Below, in pieces: positions 43,186-52,248 of a stretch of 64,000 nucleotides of DNA. The notes under the pieces were generated by a model. The model was not told the DNA's origin. It was given only the letters and a program-made list of their open reading frames with translations, and made no database searches. Origin of the DNA: JAGCJX01 sp045638645. GTDB taxonomy: Bacteria > Bacteroidota > Bacteroidia > Bacteroidales > UBA932. Where the stretch lies: contig JAZUBU010000018.1 in the NCBI GenBank assembly GCA_045638645.1, positions 52,923-116,922 on the forward strand, read 5' to 3'. Made by a program: the position numbers and the translations under genes. The number at the start of each line of letters is the position of its first letter. Position 1 is the stretch's first letter.

Positions 43186-45269
43186 TGGACCCAACTCCAC
43201 TTGCCCGACAGAAACAACCCCGTCCGGTTCCAGGCCCCGCTAAAGGTCCAACCGCGACGGGGTTTGTATTGAAGGTACACGCTACCCACGAAACCCCGTC
43301 CGTACAAGGCAGGAAAAGAGAAAGTCCCCGGCAAGGTCCGTTGATACAAATAGACCCGATCCTCCCAGGCCTCTGCATGAAATGCGGTACCCTGCACACC
43401 CACCTCCCATTGTGCATGGTGCCAGGCCGTCTGAAGAGCAACAGCTCGCCCCCATGGTGGCAGACCGGTCTGGTCAAACCGGCCCGATCGAGACGATCCC
43501 CAGGTCGCAACCGCCTGCAACTTGACCGAAAACTGCTGAGAAAACAGCTGGAAGTTCGAGTTGGATTGTAGTTTCACCGTATGACGTGGTAAGGCATAGG
43601 CCGGATCCGAAACCCATTGCCATCGTCCCTGTCCCTGCCAGACTTTCCCGTTCCAAGCCAGATGAATCCGTAATTTCTGCGCCTGGGAGGGAACTTTGAC
43701 ACGATAACGCGAAGCCGGGTAATAAACCCACACCCCCGAAAAGGCCAACGATCCGGCCTTTCCCCAACGCCAAAGCGCTTGGGCGGTGACCGAATGCTCG
43801 TTGCTCACCGTTGACCCCGCTGCCCAGGCCCCAGCAAATGGCGCCGTATAATGGGGAGCATAGTACCGCAACTGAACGGCCAACTCCCAGGGGTAAGATG
43901 GAGCCCACTCCCACCCTGCCAGAAAGGCCATCGCTCTCCGCCGATCCCAGGCCCACTCCCCATAAACCTGCATGGCAGACCAGGCGGCTCGGACATCCAC
44001 CGAGGCATTCGCCCAGACTCCCTGATAAGCCGTTCGTGCACGATAGTCGGTAAAATGCCGGCCATCCTTTTTGTTATAACCACAAAACAACAGTTGGGCT
44101 CCCAGTTGCCAATGACGCTGACGATAGGTCCCGGACACCGCTCCCAGGTGTTGCCACAAGGTCTTTCGGCGTGCCAACTCACCGGGCGTCCGGTGATACC
44201 CATCGGCAGGAAGGGAGAAGAACAAAGAATCCTCCACCCGGGCATCCAACTGGTGGGAAGACCAGGCCAGTGTCCCAGACCAGGGACCCCGACCAAAGGT
44301 CAGTGCCACCCCCATCAAACCAGTCCCCTCTCCGGTACCGGCATAGGGAACCACAGCATCCGAACGTCGCAGCAACTGTGCAGGACCTGCAGCAGCCCCC
44401 ATGGAAAAACCATTCCAAGCGACCAACCCCTGACCGAGACGCAACGAATACGACCCCAGAACCAACCGGCGCAACCAGGATTGGGAATCCTCAAGGGCCA
44501 GGAATCCTGCTGCATAATCGGGAAAGCAGGGTTCTTCCGCATCCTGTTCCAACACCAGCCCCAACTCCCAGGGCCGACTGAATCGTCGACTGGCCTCCTC
44601 TTTTACGCGATATGTCAGGGATCCTCCCACGGGAATACCCGCCGCTTCTACCGTGGGATGTAGCAGATACCTTCCCCGAAACTGTGCCTCGTGCCGGACT
44701 CCCGAGAAAACTACCCGGGAAGGGAGATCTTCCGAAAAGCGAAGAAAGGGACGATGACGCTCGATCCATTCAGCAGGAAAGCCATCCACCCAGGCCAGCT
44801 CCTCCACCGAAGACAAACCTCCGTAGGTGTGCCGGTACTCCAAGAGGCTCGCACATTGAAAGGATGTCAACAAACCACAATCCTCCAAGACCTCCCGGGA
44901 TGCCCGTCCCAGGTCCACACCCTGCTCCCACAGCCTCCGAAAATGGGACCACCAATATTCCCATTCCTCAGAACCCTCCGCATCAGAATCTCCCGCTTGG
45001 GACAACCCAGCTGCCAGATGCCCGGCGACCCAAGCCTCGAACCAGGCCTCAAAGCCGGCTTGTGCAGAAGACAAATCGGCCAACCCATCGGTCTGCGACT
45101 GACCCTGTACCGGGAGTACCCTTCCCAAACTGCCAGCCAGCAGAAGCAAACAGGCAACCAACCGATACCCGGCACCCAAACCACCACAAAAAAGATGCGC
45201 CACCGGAGCGACGCATCTTTCTCTATTTTTCAAACTTTCTCTTCCCCTCAATCGCTCCCCTCGTTTCAT
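43182..45269 (-). CDS. Helix-hairpin-helix plus outer-membrane beta-barrel protein
   Basis: Up to 695 aa. After a hydrophobic signal segment (YRLVACLLLLAGSLGRVLPV) residues 100-170 contain helix-hairpin-helix-like repeats (LGRASREVLEDCGLLTSFQC, YGGLSSVEELAWVDGFPAEW). The rest is a Trp/Tyr-rich beta-barrel ending SGAWNRTGLFLSGKWSWVH with an aromatic C-terminus. Proteins of this layout are common in Bacteroidota and are annotated only as HhH-containing. The start is uncertain: from 45269 the N-region would be about 36 charged residues and would translate through the purE terminator hairpin; a TTG at 45179 gives a normal signal peptide. Very rich in Trp and Ala. Confidence 0.7.
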   Translation of the reverse strand: MKRGERLRGRESLKNRERCVAPVAHLFCGGLGAGYRLVACLLLLAGSLGRVLPVQGQSQTDGLADLSSAQAGFEAWFEAWVAGHLAAGLSQAGDSDAEGSEEWEYWWSHFRRLWEQGVDLGRASREVLEDCGLLTSFQCASLLEYRHTYGGLSSVEELAWVDGFPAEWIERHRPFLRFSEDLPSRVVFSGVRHEAQFRGRYLLHPTVEAAGIPVGGSLTYRVKEEASRRFSRPWELGLVLEQDAEEPCFPDYAAGFLALEDSQSWLRRLVLGSYSLRLGQGLVAWNGFSMGAAAGPAQLLRRSDAVVPYAGTGEGTGLMGVALTFGRGPWSGTLAWSSHQLDARVEDSLFFSLPADGYHRTPGELARRKTLWQHLGAVSGTYRQRHWQLGAQLLFCGYNKKDGRHFTDYRARTAYQGVWANASVDVRAAWSAMQVYGEWAWDRRRAMAFLAGWEWAPSYPWELAVQLRYYAPHYTAPFAGAWAAGSTVSNEHSVTAQALWRWGKAGSLAFSGVWVYYPASRYRVKVPSQAQKLRIHLAWNGKVWQGQGRWQWVSDPAYALPRHTVKLQSNSNFQLFSQQFSVKLQAVATWGSSRSGRFDQTGLPPWGRAVALQTAWHHAQWEVGVQGTAFHAEAWEDRVYLYQRTLPGTFSFPALYGRGFVGSVYLQYKPRRGWTFSGAWNRTGLFLSGKWSWVH
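45186..45220 (-). terminator. Terminator-like hairpin of purE, inside the 5' end of the next gene
   Basis: AAAGATGCG (45212-45220 read on the minus strand) pairs with CGCATCTTT (45191-45199); the minus strand ends CATCTTTTTTG. It lies 68 bp after the purE stop and within the possible coding start of the HhH/barrel gene, so it may act as an attenuator between the two. Confidence 0.75.
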
Positions 45270-45287
45270 CTTTCTATCGGTTTGTTT

Positions 45288-45797
45288 TTAGCATTTGAAA
45301 TCGTATTTGACTTCTTTCAAGTCTTCGTTGGCTTTGGCTATTTTGCTGGCAAGGTTGGTCTTGAATTCCACCATCTTCCGCATCAAGGCTTCATCACCAA
45401 TGGCCAACATCTGAACAGCCAGAATCGCAGCATTTTGAGCTCCGTCCAACGCAACGGTTGCCACAGGAATGCCCGAAGGCATCTGCAGGATGGACAAGAC
45501 AGAGTCCCATCCGTCAATGGAATTGGAAGACTTGATCGGAACCCCAATGACCGGCAGCGGAGTCAGGGCCGCAATCACACCCGGCAAATGGGCCGCTCCC
45601 CCGGCGGCGGCAATGATGACACGGATGCCTCTTTCTTGGGCACCCTTCGCAAAAGCTACCACCTGTTCCGGCACGCGGTGAGCCGACAAGGCATTGATTT
45701 CAAAGGGAATTTCCATGGTGTTCAGAAATTCTGCCGCTTTTTTCATGATCGGGAGATCGGACGTACTCCCCATAATAATCGATACAATCGGTTTCAT
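45288..45797 (-). CDS. purE: N5-carboxyaminoimidazole ribonucleotide mutase
   Basis: 169-aa class I PurE of purine synthesis. MGSTSDLPIM, the SAHRVPE loop with the catalytic His and AAGGAAHLPGV are intact. Start at 45797 (MKPIVSII); an upstream ATG at 45821 lies within the -7 box TATTTTTG (45819-45826). purK is not adjacent. Divergent from hpt, another purine gene. Confidence 0.93.
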   Translation of the reverse strand: MKPIVSIIMGSTSDLPIMKKAAEFLNTMEIPFEINALSAHRVPEQVVAFAKGAQERGIRVIIAAAGGAAHLPGVIAALTPLPVIGVPIKSSNSIDGWDSVLSILQMPSGIPVATVALDGAQNAAILAVQMLAIGDEALMRKMVEFKTNLASKIAKANEDLKEVKYDFKC

Positions 45798-45860
45798 CTT
45801 CGTTTTTTTCTCAATGAACAAAAATAGTATTAATTTCGCATTTTAGAAAAATTACTACCC

Positions 45861-46400
45861 ATGAAGCGCGTCACCTTACACGACAAAACGTTCCGCACCT
45901 ACATCCCGAACGAGCAGATCGAACAGGATATCCAAGCCGTAGCGGACCAGCTCAACCACGACCTGGCCGATGTGGAACATCCGATTTTTGTGTGCGTCCT
46001 GAAAGGATCGTTCATGTTCTACGCATCCCTGATGCAAAAACTGACCATCCAGCCGGAAATCGAATTCATCCGTCTGTCATCCTATAGCGGCACCCAAAGT
46101 TGCGGGGAAGTCAAGCAAGTGATGGGATTGAACCGGGACCTGAAAGGAAAAACCGTGATCATCGTGGAAGATATCATTGACACTGGCAACACCATTACGA
46201 AACTGCACGACCTGTTCCAAAGCCAAGAAGCTGCAGACATCCGCATCTGCACCCTGGTGATGAAACCGGACGTGTACGACAAACCGCTGAAAATCGACTA
46301 CTGCGCCCGTGAGATTGAAAACCGCTTCATCGTCGGCTTTGGTCTGGACTACGACCAATTGGGCCGGGAACTCAAGGACATCTATATCTTGGAATCCTAA
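45861..46400 (+). CDS. hpt: Hypoxanthine phosphoribosyltransferase
   Basis: 179-aa purine-salvage enzyme. PRPP loop VIIVEDIIDTGNT, flexible-loop region SSYSGTQSCGEVKQVMGLN, and purine site DKPLKIDYCARE. It is followed after 28 bp by adk, so both nucleotide genes are probably co-transcribed. Confidence 0.93.
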   Translation: MKRVTLHDKTFRTYIPNEQIEQDIQAVADQLNHDLADVEHPIFVCVLKGSFMFYASLMQKLTIQPEIEFIRLSSYSGTQSCGEVKQVMGLNRDLKGKTVIIVEDIIDTGNTITKLHDLFQSQEAADIRICTLVMKPDVYDKPLKIDYCAREIENRFIVGFGLDYDQLGRELKDIYILES

Positions 46401-46428
46401 TTATTCATCCCTATAACAATCTGATAGT

Positions 46429-46992
46429 ATGAAATATTACGTATTATTTGGCCCTCCGGGAGCCGGCAAAGGCACCCAAGCCCAAAAGTTGGTTGAAAAG
46501 TATCACTTCCACCACGTTTCTACCGGAGAACTCCTCCGCAGCGAAATCCGCCAAGGTACAGAATTGGGCCGCCAAGCTGCTGCCTTGATTGAAAAAGGCA
46601 ACCTGGTCCCGGATGAAATCGTTGTCGGCATGATCCGTAACGAGCTCATCCACAACACCGAAGCAGCCGGTTTCTTGTTTGACGGTTTCCCGAGAACCAC
46701 CGCACAAGCAGAAACCTTGGACCAATTGATGAAAGACTTGGGCAAACAAATCGACGCTGTCATTGCGTTGCACTTGCCCGATGCAATGATTTTTGACCGC
46801 ATCCGCCACCGTGCTGAAATCGAAGGCCGCAAAGACGACGCAGATCCGGCCATCATCCAAAACCGCATCGATACCTACCACAGCAAGACCGTTCCGATCA
46901 TTGATTTCTACCGGAATCAAAACAAATACGTGGAAATCGACGGTACTGGAACCATCGACGAAGTGTTTGACAAAATCTCTGCCTTGCTGTAG
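46429..46992 (+). CDS. adk: Adenylate kinase
   Basis: 187-aa short-form enzyme without the zinc LID. P-loop FGPPGAGKGTQAQ, STGELLR, the DGFPRTTAQAE block and the RIRHRAEIEGRKDD short lid are present. Convergent with lplA 13 bp away. The codon choice suggests high expression. Confidence 0.95.
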   Translation: MKYYVLFGPPGAGKGTQAQKLVEKYHFHHVSTGELLRSEIRQGTELGRQAAALIEKGNLVPDEIVVGMIRNELIHNTEAAGFLFDGFPRTTAQAETLDQLMKDLGKQIDAVIALHLPDAMIFDRIRHRAEIEGRKDDADPAIIQNRIDTYHSKTVPIIDFYRNQNKYVEIDGTGTIDEVFDKISALL

Positions 46993-47005
46993 ACCGGCAA
47001 CCGGT

Positions 47006-48001
47006 TTAGAAGAACAAAGCCATCAGATCTTCCGCTTGAACTGCTCCAAAGTAGTCGTTCAGCGGAAGTTTTTTGAGTGCCTGGTACAAATCATCGTACT
47101 GGTGCAACAAACCGGTCAATGCCTCCTCTACCTCCTCAGTGGGACGCACAAAGAAATAATCCCCCTGGATCTTACAAGCCTCGATCTTTCCCCCCTTCAC
47201 GTTCAGACGCAATTCGATCCATCCACAAGGAAACTTCTTGCCCTGCACAAAATCATATTGCGGAGAACGGCCATAATTCCACGCATCCGTCGCATATTTC
47301 TCCTTACGCAACTGCTCTATGACTTCAAGTTCCTCCGGAGAAAATCCCATGGAGCCACTCATCCCCGCAGACAAAGCCTCCCCGGCAAAATAACGCTGCA
47401 AATAAGACCAGAATTCCTCAACAGTCATTGGCACAGGCAGGTGTTCTGCAATGTTGGTCACACGACTCACATTGGATTTCACCCCTTTGTCCACAAACTT
47501 TTCCGGACGGGTCCGCAACGCACCGGCCAAATCCCCAATGGAAGCATTGAACAACAGGGTCCCATGCTGCAAAACACGGTCCCGATGCACACAGAGCGCA
47601 TTACCGGAAAACTTGCGTCCGTCTATCAACAAATCATTGCGTCCCTCCAGGACCGCATTCACGCCCAAAGCCTGCAACGCGTCCAATACGGGACGGGTAA
47701 AACGGCGGAACATCTGGGCACTATCTTCCCCAGGCCGGCGGGTTTCCATAAAGGTATAGTTGATGTTGCCCAAATCGTGAAAGACAGCCCCACCTCCACT
47801 CAAGCGTCGCACCACCGGAATATTCCGATTCCGGACAAATTCGGTATCTATCTCTGCCAGGGAATTCTGATTCCTTCCGACAATGACAGAAGAGTCATTG
47901 CGCCACAAACGGAATACGGGTTCATCCACATGAGTCAACAAATATTCTTCTGCCGCCATGTTGAAATAAGGATCGGTCGAGGTGTCAAAAACGTAACGCA
48001 T
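47006..48001 (-). CDS. lplA: Lipoate-protein ligase A
   Basis: 331-aa enzyme attaching lipoate to 2-oxoacid dehydrogenases and GcvH. N-terminal YFNMAAEEYLL, lipoyl-AMP site RRLSGGGAVFHDLGNINYTF, the catalytic Lys region GRKFSGNAL, and a C-terminal accessory domain. PAP2 and obg lie upstream with 15-bp and 3-bp gaps, so the three may share a transcript. Confidence 0.92.
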   Translation of the reverse strand: MRYVFDTSTDPYFNMAAEEYLLTHVDEPVFRLWRNDSSVIVGRNQNSLAEIDTEFVRNRNIPVVRRLSGGGAVFHDLGNINYTFMETRRPGEDSAQMFRRFTRPVLDALQALGVNAVLEGRNDLLIDGRKFSGNALCVHRDRVLQHGTLLFNASIGDLAGALRTRPEKFVDKGVKSNVSRVTNIAEHLPVPMTVEEFWSYLQRYFAGEALSAGMSGSMGFSPEELEVIEQLRKEKYATDAWNYGRSPQYDFVQGKKFPCGWIELRLNVKGGKIEACKIQGDYFFVRPTEEVEEALTGLLHQYDDLYQALKKLPLNDYFGAVQAEDLMALFF

Positions 48002-48016
48002 AAATACTGATTTATA

Positions 48017-48637
48017 TTAATTTTTTGCCCGGCAAGAATCATTCAGGCCGTTCAATAACCGGCGCAAACAACCGTATACACAGACTGCTACAAAAATGCC
48101 CAAGAGGGCACCACAAAGCACATCCAAGGGAAAATGCTTACCAACATAAATCCGGCTGTAGCCCACCAGAGCAGCCCAGAAGATCATCAGGCCGGTATAA
48201 AGACGATGCCGGAAAATCAACGAAGAAAGGACTGCCAGACCAAAGCAGTTGGCGGCATGGTTTGACGGGAACCCAAAACGGCTACCCCTGCCTTCCAACA
48301 AATGCACGGTCGGTGCCAACTCCGGATCCCAACAGGGACGTAGACGTTCAAAGGTATCCTTGCCCAGGCCACCCAACTGGTCACACAAGCCAAAACAGAG
48401 CAGCAAAGCTCCCAGGCAACAGAGTCCAAAGACCAGATGCTGGCGACGGGTGTCCAAGGGTTCGGACAGCATGCCCGGTTTTTTTACCAGAAACAATGCC
48501 ACCACAATGCCCAAGTATAACGGAAACCAGGCCCAAATCTCTGAAACAAAGACCATCACCGGATCCAGAAAATCCACGTGAGCACCATTCAAAGCCTGGA
48601 ACAGCAAACGGTCCTTTTGCAAAAGTATTTCCACCAT
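48017..48637 (-). CDS. PAP2 family membrane phosphatase
   Basis: 206-aa integral membrane phosphatase, probably for undecaprenyl pyrophosphate or a related lipid. The three PAP2 motifs are present: KDTFERLRP, FPSNHAANC and SRIYVGKHFPLDV. Five to six hydrophobic segments fit the family. Substrate cannot be set. Located between obg and lplA on the same strand. Confidence 0.88.
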   Translation of the reverse strand: MVEILLQKDRLLFQALNGAHVDFLDPVMVFVSEIWAWFPLYLGIVVALFLVKKPGMLSEPLDTRRQHLVFGLCCLGALLLCFGLCDQLGGLGKDTFERLRPCWDPELAPTVHLLEGRGSRFGFPSNHAANCFGLAVLSSLIFRHRLYTGLMIFWAALVGYSRIYVGKHFPLDVLCGALLGIFVAVCVYGCLRRLLNGLNDSCRAKN

Positions 48638-48640
48638 AAA

Positions 48641-49633
48641 TTAGGAGTTCAGTTTCTTCCAGAGTAAATCCTTGAGCTGCTGCACATTCTGTCCACTGAC
48701 AGACGAGAAGAACAAATGCGGAATTTCTTTCGGAAGGTGTGACTCCATTTCACGCATCAATTCTTCGTCCAGCATATCACATTTGGAGATGGCCAGCACG
48801 CGCTCCTTGTCCAGCAGTTCGGGGTTGTATTTCTCCAATTCATTCAAAAGAATGCGGTATTCGGCCGCCGGATCTTTGGAGTCAGCCGGCACCAGGAACA
48901 ACAACATGGAGTTCCGCTCAATGTGACGCAAGAATCGGAGACCCAGACCGCGGCCTTCGTGCGCTCCTTCGATGATACCCGGGATGTCTGCCATCACAAA
49001 CGAACGGTCGTCGTAGTAATGCACAATTCCCAAGTTCGGTTCCATGGTGGTGAAGGCATAATCGGCAATTTTCGGGCGGGCCGCAGAAACAGCGGACAAC
49101 AAGGTCGATTTACCCGCATTCGGGAAACCCACCAAACCGACGTCGGCCAAGAGTTTCAACTCCAAGATGAACCAACCCTCATAGCCGGGCTCACCGGGTT
49201 GGGAATAACGGGGTGTCTGGTTGGTAGCCGATTTGAAATTGGCATTTCCCAAACCGCCACGTCCCCCCTTGACGAGGATGAGTTCTTCTCCATCTTCCAT
49301 GATTTCGCAGAGCACTTCACCGGTCTCAGCATCACGGGCAACGGTTCCCAGCGGAACGTCCAGGAAGATGTCCTCCCCGTTCGCACCTTTGCACAGGTTT
49401 CCGCTTCCGTCACCGCCGTGCTCGGCCTTAATGTGTTTGCGATACTTTAGGTGGATCAACGTCCAATATTGCGCATTACCTCGCAAGATGATGTGACCAC
49501 CCCGTCCACCATCGCCCCCGTCAGGACCGCCTTTCGGTACATACTTTTCCCGACGCAAGTGAGTGGAACCTTTTCCTCCGTTTCCAGAGGCCAAAAACAA
49601 TTTTACGTAATCGATGAAGTTACTGCCTGCCAT
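48641..49633 (-). CDS. obgE: GTPase Obg
   Basis: 330-aa ribosome-assembly GTPase. Gly-rich Obg fold (FLASGNGGKGSTHLRREKYV, DGGDGGRGGHIIL), G1 GFPNAGKSTLLSAV, G3 DIPGIIEGAHEGRGLG, G4-like SKCD. No C-terminal OCT domain, hence shorter than the 390 aa of E. coli. A -7 box TACCTTTG is at 49670-49677 on the minus strand. Confidence 0.95.
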   Translation of the reverse strand: MAGSNFIDYVKLFLASGNGGKGSTHLRREKYVPKGGPDGGDGGRGGHIILRGNAQYWTLIHLKYRKHIKAEHGGDGSGNLCKGANGEDIFLDVPLGTVARDAETGEVLCEIMEDGEELILVKGGRGGLGNANFKSATNQTPRYSQPGEPGYEGWFILELKLLADVGLVGFPNAGKSTLLSAVSAARPKIADYAFTTMEPNLGIVHYYDDRSFVMADIPGIIEGAHEGRGLGLRFLRHIERNSMLLFLVPADSKDPAAEYRILLNELEKYNPELLDKERVLAISKCDMLDEELMREMESHLPKEIPHLFFSSVSGQNVQQLKDLLWKKLNS

Positions 49634-49730
49634 AATGATTCAATTGCCGCTCTAAATACATACAAACTGCAAAGGTAATGATTCTTTCGGATAGTGAAAT
49701 ACCCTATTCTTCGTATGAAAGGATCTACAG

Positions 49731-49771
49731 AAACGAAAGAAAGACGCCGGCTCGGTTGAGTCGGCGTCTTT
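49731..49771 (-). terminator. Terminator after hpf
   Basis: Perfect 10-bp stem AAAGACGCCG / CGGCGTCTTT (49762-49771 and 49740-49749), 12-nt loop, then TTTCTTTC on the minus strand; lies 10 bp after the hpf stop. Confidence 0.8.
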
Positions 49772-49781
49772 GCAGATGGAA

Positions 49782-50072
49782 TTACATTCCGTATCTTTTT
49801 TCTTTGGCCTTGACCAGCATGTCTTTCAAGGCATCTGCACAATCAACGATAGCATCTTCGAAAGTGTCTGCCGTACGATCGATAATCAGATCGTTCCCCG
49901 GGATAGCCACGCGAACTTTTGCGTTCTTGCGGTGTTCGGGTTCAAGGGACAGAGCAACTTCCACATTGATAATGTCTTCATAGAATTTTGACAATTTACT
50001 GATTTTCTTGTCAATGAATTCCAACAACTTCTGATCGGCGTCAAAGCGGATCGATTGTACTCTAATGTCCAT
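49782..50072 (-). CDS. hpf: Ribosome hibernation-promoting factor (short HPF/RaiA type)
   Basis: 96 aa from the ATG at 50072 (MDIRVQSIRFDADQKLLEFI). This start is preferred because GGAGGT lies 4-5 nt before it (50077-50082); an ATG at 50084 lies before that site. Family fold beta-alpha-beta-beta-beta-alpha is evident, with VRVAIPGNDLIIDRTADTFE. Short form, no C-terminal dimerisation domain, so expected to act like E. coli HPF/YfiA. Its start lies inside the 3' end of xerC, so the two are coupled. Confidence 0.9.
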   Translation of the reverse strand: MDIRVQSIRFDADQKLLEFIDKKISKLSKFYEDIINVEVALSLEPEHRKNAKVRVAIPGNDLIIDRTADTFEDAIVDCADALKDMLVKAKEKRYGM

Positions 50073-51060
50073 ATTTACCTCCATTTTTTGCTCGTGGATG
50101 AGCGGTTAAGTATGTTTCTTTCAACTTTTCAAAAGAATTGTGGGTATAAACCTGGGTGGCTGCCAACGATCCGTGTCCAAGCACTTCCTTAATGCTGTTG
50201 AGGTCGGTTCCGTTGTTCAGCAAATGGGTCGCCAACGAATGCCGTAATACGTGGGGCGACTTTTTTCCGCTAAAACCCTCCAAGCCTGCCAACTCTTTTT
50301 TGACCGCATTGTTTACAAACTGCGGATACAATGGATTTCCCTGGTCGGTCACAAAGAACTGTTCGGGCGGGAAAGACGGGAACTCTTCCTTAACCCGTTT
50401 CAAATATAATGCAATTTCTTGAGAAATCCTAATCGGAACGGGAATTTCTCGTTGCTTTTCCCCTTTCCCGGTGATTCGGAACAAGGAACGTGCCGCATCA
50501 AAGTCCGAAACCCGCAGGGCAACCACCTCGCTACGACGCATCCCGGTAGCATACAGGATCAACAGCAGCATCTTGTTCCGGTAAAAAGCAAAGTCCCAAT
50601 CCCGGTCCGGCAAAGCAAAACAGGAAAAATAATCTTCCAGAGAGGTTGCCTTGTAGAACTCAGGCAAACGCCTGGAACGCTTGGGACGCTTCAACAACCG
50701 CAACGGGTTTTCCGCCATCTTTCCGGCCTTCACAGCATACACACAAAAAGAGCTCAGAGCCGAAAGATGCAGGTTGACGGTTACCGGACTCAACCCTTTG
50801 TCCATGGCATGCGCCAGGTAAGATCGAAGATGTCCCTGTTGCCAGACTTCCCAACAATCGTTGTCAGACAAGGGCCAATGGACCATCTGCTGCTCCCACG
50901 CATCCGGCTGCTGGGTCAGCGCCGGCACCCGGGTCCAATCCCGATCTGCAAACAAAAAGACATAATAGTCGTGCAAGGCCGCCCCATAGAGCCGGTAGGT
51001 CCGGGGAGAGCAACGCCGCTGCGTCCGCAAATCGTGGAGAAATTCCTGAAGGGGCGTCAT
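50062..51060 (-). CDS. xerC: Tyrosine recombinase XerC/XerD family
   Basis: 332-aa site-specific recombinase. N-terminal SAM-like domain (LQEFLHDLRTQRRCSPRTYR). Catalytic set: Arg in ATGMRRSEVVALR, Lys region, HVLRHSLATHLL with His and Arg, LGHGSLAATQVYTH with the last His and nucleophile Tyr. Location before hpf is the conserved Bacteroidota position of the chromosomal Xer protein that resolves dimers at dif, so it is not a mobile-element integrase. XerC versus XerD cannot be decided. The ATG overlaps the stop of the upstream gene (ATGA). Confidence 0.9.
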   Translation of the reverse strand: MTPLQEFLHDLRTQRRCSPRTYRLYGAALHDYYVFLFADRDWTRVPALTQQPDAWEQQMVHWPLSDNDCWEVWQQGHLRSYLAHAMDKGLSPVTVNLHLSALSSFCVYAVKAGKMAENPLRLLKRPKRSRRLPEFYKATSLEDYFSCFALPDRDWDFAFYRNKMLLLILYATGMRRSEVVALRVSDFDAARSLFRITGKGEKQREIPVPIRISQEIALYLKRVKEEFPSFPPEQFFVTDQGNPLYPQFVNNAVKKELAGLEGFSGKKSPHVLRHSLATHLLNNGTDLNSIKEVLGHGSLAATQVYTHNSFEKLKETYLTAHPRAKNGGKYGH

Positions 51061-52103
51061 TTTTTCTCTCCCACGGCCTGATCCAATGCCTTTCGGAAGG
51101 CTTCCGTATCGAAACCGGGCGCCGGCTCTTTGCGCAAGGCCTCCTCGATAGCCAGCTGGTTCCGTTCCCGGGCATTCATTTGAAAATGATAAACCTGCAT
51201 CCGGTATTGCAATGCCGGGATCTGCTGAACGCCTCTTCTGCGGGAACCCTTCTTTTGGATTTCCAGTTCTCCCAGACCCAAAAATTCCGGAAGCAACGTA
51301 ATCTGTTCTTCGGGTACATTCTCCATACAACTGAAAAAAACTTGACACATCGCCACGTACAACGGCCGGCCTTCCGTAGGATAACCCCTCACTTGATCCT
51401 TTTGGTCTGCTGGCTGGGCATCGTAAGTTACCAGCCCCTCATTCTTGTGAAAGTTGTAACTGATTTGTTCTGACAACCCTCCCTCAGAAGCGATTTTCGA
51501 AGTAAACACGTGCTTGAGATCCTCCATCCTGGCTTTCTGATCACGTTCATCACGCAGATAATAGCTCTCAAAAGAAAATGACGGTCCGGACGCGAGCTCC
51601 ATCATGAAAATAGCGCCCCACTCATCCTCGAAGGAAAACTGCTGACCCGAGGATTCCGTATACAGATGTCCATAAAGGCTCATGGCAAAAGTCAGGCCGT
51701 TACCATTCGGATCCACCTGCAACCGCACAAATTCCTCCCCATTCTCGTTGACATACCGATCCACAATCTTGTACGACAGCATTCGCTTCTCTTTGATTGC
51801 AAACTGCCGCTGCCCCGTTGTTTTTTCCTCCTGGCCAGGACTTGATTCCGTCATATAAAATTGGTTGATGACCGGACGCTCCTCCCGGTTACGCAGGCAC
51901 CAGTGCATCAAGGCCATGGATATGGCCTGGTTCTGACGCAATTGCAGATTCTCCATGTTCGGCAAAGAGACACCCACCGCCTCTCCTTCCCGTGTCTGAA
52001 AAAACCAGGAAGGTACCGTTTGGGCTGCTGCTTGACCGAAGACAACACTCATAAAAAGAAGCACCAGGAAAAACCGGCTGCTCCACGAGACAGAAACTTT
52101 CAT
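51057..52103 (-). CDS. Hypothetical exported protein
   Basis: 348 aa with signal peptide FFLVLLFMSVVFGQAAAQ. The mature N-terminus TVPSWFFQTREGEAVGVSLP followed by a helix with NQAISMALMHWCL is reminiscent of LPP20-like lipoproteins, but no lipid Cys is present and the match is weak. The C-terminal part is charged and helical. Coupled to xerC by an ATGA overlap. No function assigned. Confidence 0.65.
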   Translation of the reverse strand: MKVSVSWSSRFFLVLLFMSVVFGQAAAQTVPSWFFQTREGEAVGVSLPNMENLQLRQNQAISMALMHWCLRNREERPVINQFYMTESSPGQEEKTTGQRQFAIKEKRMLSYKIVDRYVNENGEEFVRLQVDPNGNGLTFAMSLYGHLYTESSGQQFSFEDEWGAIFMMELASGPSFSFESYYLRDERDQKARMEDLKHVFTSKIASEGGLSEQISYNFHKNEGLVTYDAQPADQKDQVRGYPTEGRPLYVAMCQVFFSCMENVPEEQITLLPEFLGLGELEIQKKGSRRRGVQQIPALQYRMQVYHFQMNARERNQLAIEEALRKEPAPGFDTEAFRKALDQAVGEKK

Positions 52104-52204
52104 ACGTCTTTCTTATTTATTTTAGTTTGACTCAATATCCCGCACAAAGGGGAAAATCCAAATTTACCACATATCTGAGTATCTGCCAAGAATTTTGAAA
52201 AGTA

Positions 52205-52234
52205 TTGCAGAATAATTTTTTTTTCCTACTTTTG
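52205..52234 (+). promoter_or_regulatory. Promoter of rpsU
   Basis: -33 TTG (52205-52207), 19-bp spacer, perfect -7 TACTTTTG (52227-52234). Transcription should start near 52241, giving a leader of about 25 nt that is mostly Shine-Dalgarno sequence. Confidence 0.75.
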
Positions 52235-52248
52235 CACCCGCAAATAAA

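Noticed and set aside
46993..47005. Small ACCGG/CCGGT hairpin between adk and lplA
   Set aside because: Only 5 bp with no U-tract; not enough to call a terminator.
48017..48637. PSNH in place of PSGH in the PAP2 phosphatase as an anomaly
   Set aside because: PSNH variants are common in bacterial PAP2 proteins and the three motifs are otherwise intact.
50062..51060. Tyrosine recombinase as a mobile-element integrase
   Set aside because: Its position before hpf and coupling to housekeeping genes fits the chromosomal Xer recombinase; no cargo or HTH genes are next to it.
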